Source of the DNA: UMGS1590 sp963558655
Lineage (GTDB): Bacteria; Bacillota; Peptococcia; Peptococcales; Peptococcaceae
Length of the DNA stretch: 64,000 nt
Assembly (NCBI GenBank): GCA_963558655.1
Contig: CAUWHJ010000007.1
Location: forward strand, 1-64,000
Direction: 5' to 3'
Shown: positions 60,775-64,000 of the stretch, piece after piece
Position numbering within the stretch: the first letter of the stretch is position 1
Layout: each line of letters starts with the position of its first letter
Position numbers and translations under genes: made by a program
Notes under the pieces: generated by a model
Told to the model about the DNA's origin: nothing
Databases searched by the model: none
Seen by the model: only the letters and a program-made list of their open reading frames with translations

Positions 60775-62181
60775 TTAATAATAACCATTCGTGGTTGAAT
60801 CGAGCACGGTGCCATATCTCATGGTTTGAATGACGTCGTTCACACTCTGTTCGTCCAAAATAACATAGCTGATACCATTGATATAAGGCGTTTCATATTG
60901 GAAGGACTGATATTCTAACGCATCAGATCCCATACCAATGAAATCCCACGCCAATTTAAGCATATCCAGCATACTCATGTCTGTTTCAATCTCATGCGAA
61001 ACAGTCCACAACGTCATCGCAGCGCGCCAAGGCGTAAGATGCCGCACTTTTTCACTCAGCGCTTGCATAAACTGACTTTGCCGCTGCATACGTCCAATAT
61101 CACCGGTGCCATCACCGCGCCAACGAACGAATGCGAGTGCGTCGTGCCCATCAAGTTTCTGCTCACCCGCCTTGAGGTCAATGCCTTCCTCCGGCAGATA
61201 CATATCTTCTTCCACGTTAATGGTAATACCGCCCATGGCATCAATAATGTCGGCAAAGCTGTCAAAATTGATCAACACTGTATGGTCCACAGGACTATCT
61301 GTCAGATTTTCAACCGTTTCTTTAAGTAAATCCATGCCACCATAAGCCAGCGACGCATTCACCTTATCCTCGCCAACGCCCGGAATTTCTACCAACGAAT
61401 CACGCGGAATACTCACCATTTCAATTTTACGGTCAACCGGTCTGAGTGCTGTATAAATGATGGTATCACTGCGCGAAGCCTCATCTGCACGTTGGTCGGT
61501 GCCTGCCAAAAGCAAATACACGTTGGACTTTTCACGTTCCATCGCCACCGCCGCACGGTCAGATGCAGGAATCTGGTCTATCGGCGTGGCAGCATTATGC
61601 GCGCGCACCGCCCAGAGGGTGGCAAAAGCAATGCCTATCACCACAAAAAACAGAATCACATACAGCAGGCAGCCACAGCCGCGCCGTTTGTGCAGGGGCT
61701 TGCGCTCGCCTTTTTTCTTTTTCTCGGCATACGCGGCCATTTTTTTGCCCGCCATGGCGCCGAATGCCGCCACTTTTTCCTTTGCTTGCCCCTTCTCCTG
61801 GTGCTTGTTCTGTGCATGGACAGATTTTTCCTGAGCAGCATGGTTTTCCTGCGCTGCCGCGCGCTGTTTTGCCCTATCTGGCGCCGCTTGGGGCGGAGGG
61901 GTTTGTTGGGCAACACGCTTGTGATTGGCTGCTTGCTGCGCCGCTGTAAACGACGCTTCCGCCTGTTTCTGCCGTGCCTGCTTGAGCTGATTGTGCCGCT
62001 TGGCTTCCTCATGCAGACGCTTGCTTTCCTCCAAATCGCGCCGCAATTTTTCCATATCAAAGGTGCCCTGTCGTTTCACTGCGTCCTGGCGGCGCGTTGC
62101 CTGTGGGTCGCTCGGGTCAAGGCGCATGGTATCATCAGCGCGCGTATGCTGCGGCGCTTGTTGCTTTTTCTCGTTATCCAT
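60775..62181 (-). CDS. LytR-CpsA-Psr (LCP) family phosphotransferase
   Basis: 468 residues. A cytoplasmic tail of about 165 residues, rich in Q, A, K and R with coiled-coil-like stretches, precedes one membrane segment (about 171-193). The extracellular LCP domain has LLAGTDQRADEASRSDTII, VSIPRDSLVEIPG, KVNASLAYGGM and the DALAFVRWRGDGTGDIGRMQRQ block. LCP enzymes attach teichoic-acid-like polymers to peptidoglycan. The ATG at 62181 has AGGAGG; it is co-transcribed with tagA. The long tail resembles that of MltG in this window. Confidence 0.92.
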   Translation of the reverse strand: MDNEKKQQAPQHTRADDTMRLDPSDPQATRRQDAVKRQGTFDMEKLRRDLEESKRLHEEAKRHNQLKQARQKQAEASFTAAQQAANHKRVAQQTPPPQAAPDRAKQRAAAQENHAAQEKSVHAQNKHQEKGQAKEKVAAFGAMAGKKMAAYAEKKKKGERKPLHKRRGCGCLLYVILFFVVIGIAFATLWAVRAHNAATPIDQIPASDRAAVAMEREKSNVYLLLAGTDQRADEASRSDTIIYTALRPVDRKIEMVSIPRDSLVEIPGVGEDKVNASLAYGGMDLLKETVENLTDSPVDHTVLINFDSFADIIDAMGGITINVEEDMYLPEEGIDLKAGEQKLDGHDALAFVRWRGDGTGDIGRMQRQSQFMQALSEKVRHLTPWRAAMTLWTVSHEIETDMSMLDMLKLAWDFIGMGSDALEYQSFQYETPYINGISYVILDEQSVNDVIQTMRYGTVLDSTTNGYY

Positions 62182-62346
62182 AATGCCTCCTGGATGCTTC
62201 AATGTTCTCATTTATTCTAGCAGAGTCCTGCGGTCAATGCAATTCGCACCGCCTGCTTCCAACCATTGGATTTTCACAATCTCGCAAACGCTCATTGATT
62301 ATTGCCAATTTTTTTGCTATTCTGGATATATAAAGGAGGACGCCCC

Positions 62347-62754
62347 ATGAAAAAGAACCAGCAACGCCCCGCATTTACGCTCGTGGAACTGATTGTCGTG
62401 CTCGCCATTCTGGCGGTGCTGCTCGTGGTGATTGTGCCGCGCGTCACCGGCTATGTGGGCAATGCGCGCGAAACCGCCGCCCAGAACAATGCCTCGGCCA
62501 TCATGCACGCAGCCGAACTGTACATCGTAGAACAGGACCGCGACGGCAAGCCCGTTACCGCCGAGCTTGAAAACGGCGGTGCGCTTGATGCTTACATCGA
62601 AAACCTTGATGCCGACGACCGCTACACCTTGCACATCAGCTACAACGAAAGCACCCGCAACTACGACATCAGCGGCAGCTACACCAGCGGCGAAATCACC
62701 GTCACCATTCCTGATATGACCATTGAGCGTGGCGCCACCACCACGCACCCATAA
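62347..62754 (+). CDS. Orphan type IV prepilin-like protein
   Basis: 135 residues. A short basic leader (MKKNQQRPA) precedes FTLVELIVVLAILAVLLVVIV, the hydrophobic prepilin helix with Glu at +5. The residue before the cleavage site is Ala rather than the usual Gly, which peptidases tolerate less well. The remaining 100 residues form a small beta-rich head with no cysteines. AAAGGAGG precedes the ATG. No pilB, pilC or pilD genes are nearby. Confidence 0.85.
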   Translation: MKKNQQRPAFTLVELIVVLAILAVLLVVIVPRVTGYVGNARETAAQNNASAIMHAAELYIVEQDRDGKPVTAELENGGALDAYIENLDADDRYTLHISYNESTRNYDISGSYTSGEITVTIPDMTIERGATTTHP

Positions 62755-62815
62755 ACCACATCGCCTGCAAATCAGCTATCGAAAAAAATGATACCACGTT
62801 ACTAATAAACAGGGC

Positions 62816-62844
62816 TTGCAACTTGGCGATGATTCGTGTATGCT
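62816..62844 (+). promoter_or_regulatory. Sigma-A promoter of a candidate small RNA
   Basis: TTGCAA, a 17-nt spacer and TATGCT, pointing at a short transcript that ends at the terminator 62927-62952. It lies 60 nt after the prepilin stop. Confidence 0.6.
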
Positions 62845-62850
62845 ATTTAT

Positions 62851-62952
62851 GGCGGATAAAGTTGTACTCCTGTCAGCTCACTCATCTACTACTACTATGA
62901 CAGTTGTTACATGGTTTCTGCATAGGAAGACCCTGATACAGGGTCTTTTTTC
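62851..62952 (+). ncRNA. Candidate ~100-nt small RNA or leader transcript
   Basis: A good promoter and a good intrinsic terminator bracket about 100 nt with no supported gene. The interior has CTACTACTACTATGACAG and a CTGTCAG/CTGTCA-like complement, so it may fold. An ATG at 62850 opens a frame with Ser-Thr-Thr-Thr-Met-Thr, but it has no SD and runs past the terminator, so a leader peptide is a weak alternative. No known RNA family was recognised. Confidence 0.45.
62927..62952 (+). terminator. Intrinsic terminator of the candidate small RNA
   Basis: AAGACCCTG and CAGGGTCTT form a 9-bp stem with a 3-nt ATA loop, followed by six T's. Confidence 0.8.
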
Positions 62953-63179
62953 TTTGCCCGTCAGCCACTGTGCCATGCAGCCGTCATTGTTTTTCTCTGT
63001 GAAAAATCAGTTAATTTTCTTTTTCCATGCTATTAAATTGCCTGATAGGACCACCCACACGCCACACGATGTACACCGCATCGTGTGGCGTTTTCTGTTG
63101 CTGCACCGCCACCCACCCTTGAAGCGGCCGCCGTTTCTCGCTACAATGAAACCAGCAACCATCACAAGGAGGTGAGCCA

Positions 63180-63857
63180 ATGGCCACCATTGCCATCATT
63201 GATGACGACATCTATATTGGCGACACACTGGCAGCGCTGCTGCAAAAGAACGGCTACGATGTGCTGCGTGCTTATTCCGGCACGGAAGCGCTCTATCTTT
63301 TAGAGCACACGCAGCCAGATTTATTGCTTTTAGACCTCATGCTGCCGGGCCTTTCCGGTGAGGAAGTGCTTACACGCATACCAAACATTCCCGTGATTGT
63401 GTTAAGTGCAAAAGCCGACGTACAAAATAAAATCAACCTGCTGCTCTCCGGCGCCTGCGACTATGTGACCAAACCCTTCAACAGCGGCGAACTGTTGGCA
63501 CGCATCGCCGCACAGTTACGCCGCACAACAGAAATGCCGGAAACATCGCTGCATGTTGGTGCGCTGTGTTTGAATCCTGCCGCCCACAGTGTCACAGCCA
63601 ATGGGGCACCGCTGCATCTCACCAAAACAGAGTATGCCATCTTGAAACTTCTCATGCAGCATCCTGAGCAAGTGCTTGCCAAATCGACCATTCTCGAGCG
63701 TATCAGCCAGGACACGCCAGACTGCACCGAGAGCAGCCTCAAACAGCACATCTCAAACCTACGCAAAAAGCTGCGTGAAGCCACCGGTCACGATTATATC
63801 GACGCCGTCTGGGGCATTGGTTTCAAGCTCAGCGACAAACCGTCCAACAAACCTTGA
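63180..63857 (+). CDS. OmpR-family response regulator
   Basis: 225 residues. Receiver domain with D8-D10, phospho-acceptor D52 and K98; winged-helix output domain from about 125 (KTEYAILKLLMQHPEQVL, then SLKQHISNLRKKLRE and IDAVWGIGFKL). Such regulators (BceR/LanR-like) control peptide-resistance transporters. AAGGAGG precedes the ATG. It is followed by a repeat-bearing promoter and an ABC ATPase gene, so it probably controls that transporter; a kinase gene should lie beyond the window. Confidence 0.93.
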   Translation: MATIAIIDDDIYIGDTLAALLQKNGYDVLRAYSGTEALYLLEHTQPDLLLLDLMLPGLSGEEVLTRIPNIPVIVLSAKADVQNKINLLLSGACDYVTKPFNSGELLARIAAQLRRTTEMPETSLHVGALCLNPAAHSVTANGAPLHLTKTEYAILKLLMQHPEQVLAKSTILERISQDTPDCTESSLKQHISNLRKKLREATGHDYIDAVWGIGFKLSDKPSNKP

Positions 63858-63909
63858 CGAAATCTTTACCCTTTTCTTGACCGCTATCTTGACGCCTTCC
63901 CCGTAAGAT
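63853..63909 (+). promoter_or_regulatory. Heptad boxes and -10 before the edge ABC gene
   Basis: CTTGACG (63853), CTTTACC (63864), CTTGACC (63876) and CTTGACG (63888) are direct repeats with starts 11, 12 and 12 nt apart. A TAAGAT -10 at 63904-63909 sits in GTAAGATAA. Helical phasing fits binding by an OmpR-type regulator, presumably that of 63180. The -10 context equals that of the LanFEG-like operon at 28410. Confidence 0.5.
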
Positions 63910-63939
63910 AAAGGCATCAACGATAAGGAGGTCTTTCCT

Positions 63940-64000
63940 ATGGAAACCGTACTCACCACCAACGCACTTTCCAAGCGTTACCGCCACACCTTGGCGCTGG
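63940..64000 (+). CDS. ABC transporter ATPase, N-terminal fragment (cut by window edge)
   Basis: Twenty codons are visible: METVLTTNALSKRYRHTLAL. The LSKRY segment is the usual first strand of ABC ATPases and resembles that of the LanF-like protein at 27425 (LSKKYG). AAGGAGG lies 10 nt before the ATG. Position after an OmpR regulator and repeat-bearing promoter suggests a second immunity-type (LanFEG/BcrA) transporter. The rest lies outside. Confidence 0.7.
   Translation, partial: METVLTTNALSKRYRHTLAL

Noticed and set aside
62850..62972. Leader peptide with Ser-Thr-Thr-Thr-Met-Thr as an amino-acid attenuator
   Set aside because: No SD, the frame runs through the terminator, and the downstream gene is a response regulator, not a biosynthetic operon.
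1..64000. tRNA, rRNA, CRISPR array or complete insertion sequence
   Set aside because: I looked for clover-leaf T-loop motifs, regular repeat-spacer arrays and transposases with terminal repeats and saw none that I could support.

Overview
The window is a typical bacterial chromosome segment. It is gene dense, with short intergenic hairpin terminators, good Shine-Dalgarno sequences and several TTG/GTG starts. Gene content points to an anaerobic member of the Bacillota: an FMN riboswitch with RibU, rubredoxin, a 2,4-dienoyl-CoA reductase-type flavoenzyme, TagO/TagA/LytR-CpsA-Psr wall-polymer genes, CsaB, MltG, TrkAH, LanFEG-type immunity transporters, and LytTR/GHKL signalling. No LPS genes, tRNA, rRNA, CRISPR array or intact transposase were seen. 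I cannot place the genus from the sequence alone. Most of the window is moderately GC-rich, but about 1-8.2 kb and about 56.3-58 kb are visibly AT-rich and look acquired.

Layout. 0.3-7.8 kb: two paralogous alkaline-phosphatase-superfamily hydrolases flank a DASS-type anion transporter, with an XRE and a LysR regulator. Both hydrolase genes carry the same CGCAAG-N6-CTTGCG palindrome upstream. 8.2-20.5 kb (minus strand): ribU under an FMN riboswitch, an iron-type alcohol dehydrogenase, an MltG/OatA-like envelope pair, an M16C metallopeptidase, a small membrane protein, and two secreted stalk-domain proteins. 20.8-25.2 kb (plus): acyltransferase, two unknown genes, metallo-beta-lactamase-fold hydrolase, DEAD-box-type helicase and Nudix hydrolase in one apparent operon. 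25.2-30.5 kb: a flavodoxin-like reductase and a LanFEG-like immunity ABC transporter divergent from an OmpR-type two-component system. 30.5-37.1 kb: a BceAB-like ABC transporter and a GHKL kinase, divergent from a LytTR response regulator and a second, frameshifted GHKL kinase. The divergent promoter holds four TTGTCA boxes in two 21-nt-spaced pairs.

37.1-44.4 kb (minus): FadH-like flavoenzyme, then a cell-surface group (small membrane protein, SH3b protein, TagO, CsaB, DUF5693-like protein). 44.6-51 kb: Rrf2 regulator, cysE-cysS, exonuclease III, bioD, a thioredoxin, a small unknown gene, trmB and a 53-residue rubredoxin. 50.9-56.3 kb: two MgtC-family membrane proteins divergent from a LysR-trkA-trkH operon. 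56.3-58 kb: an AT-rich cassette (XRE, small membrane protein, DUF3267-type HExxH membrane protein) bordered on its left by a duplicated terminator and an ORF remnant. 58.1-64 kb: a Na/Pi-cotransporter-like protein, tagA-LCP, an orphan type IV prepilin-like protein, a candidate small RNA, an OmpR regulator, and the start of another ABC ATPase at the edge.

The most interesting signals are the regulated AlkP/DASS island, the LytTR-controlled ABC locus with a kinase broken at its phospho-acceptor box, the two parallel immunity-transporter promoters with matching architecture, and the stand-alone small transcription unit near 62.85 kb.
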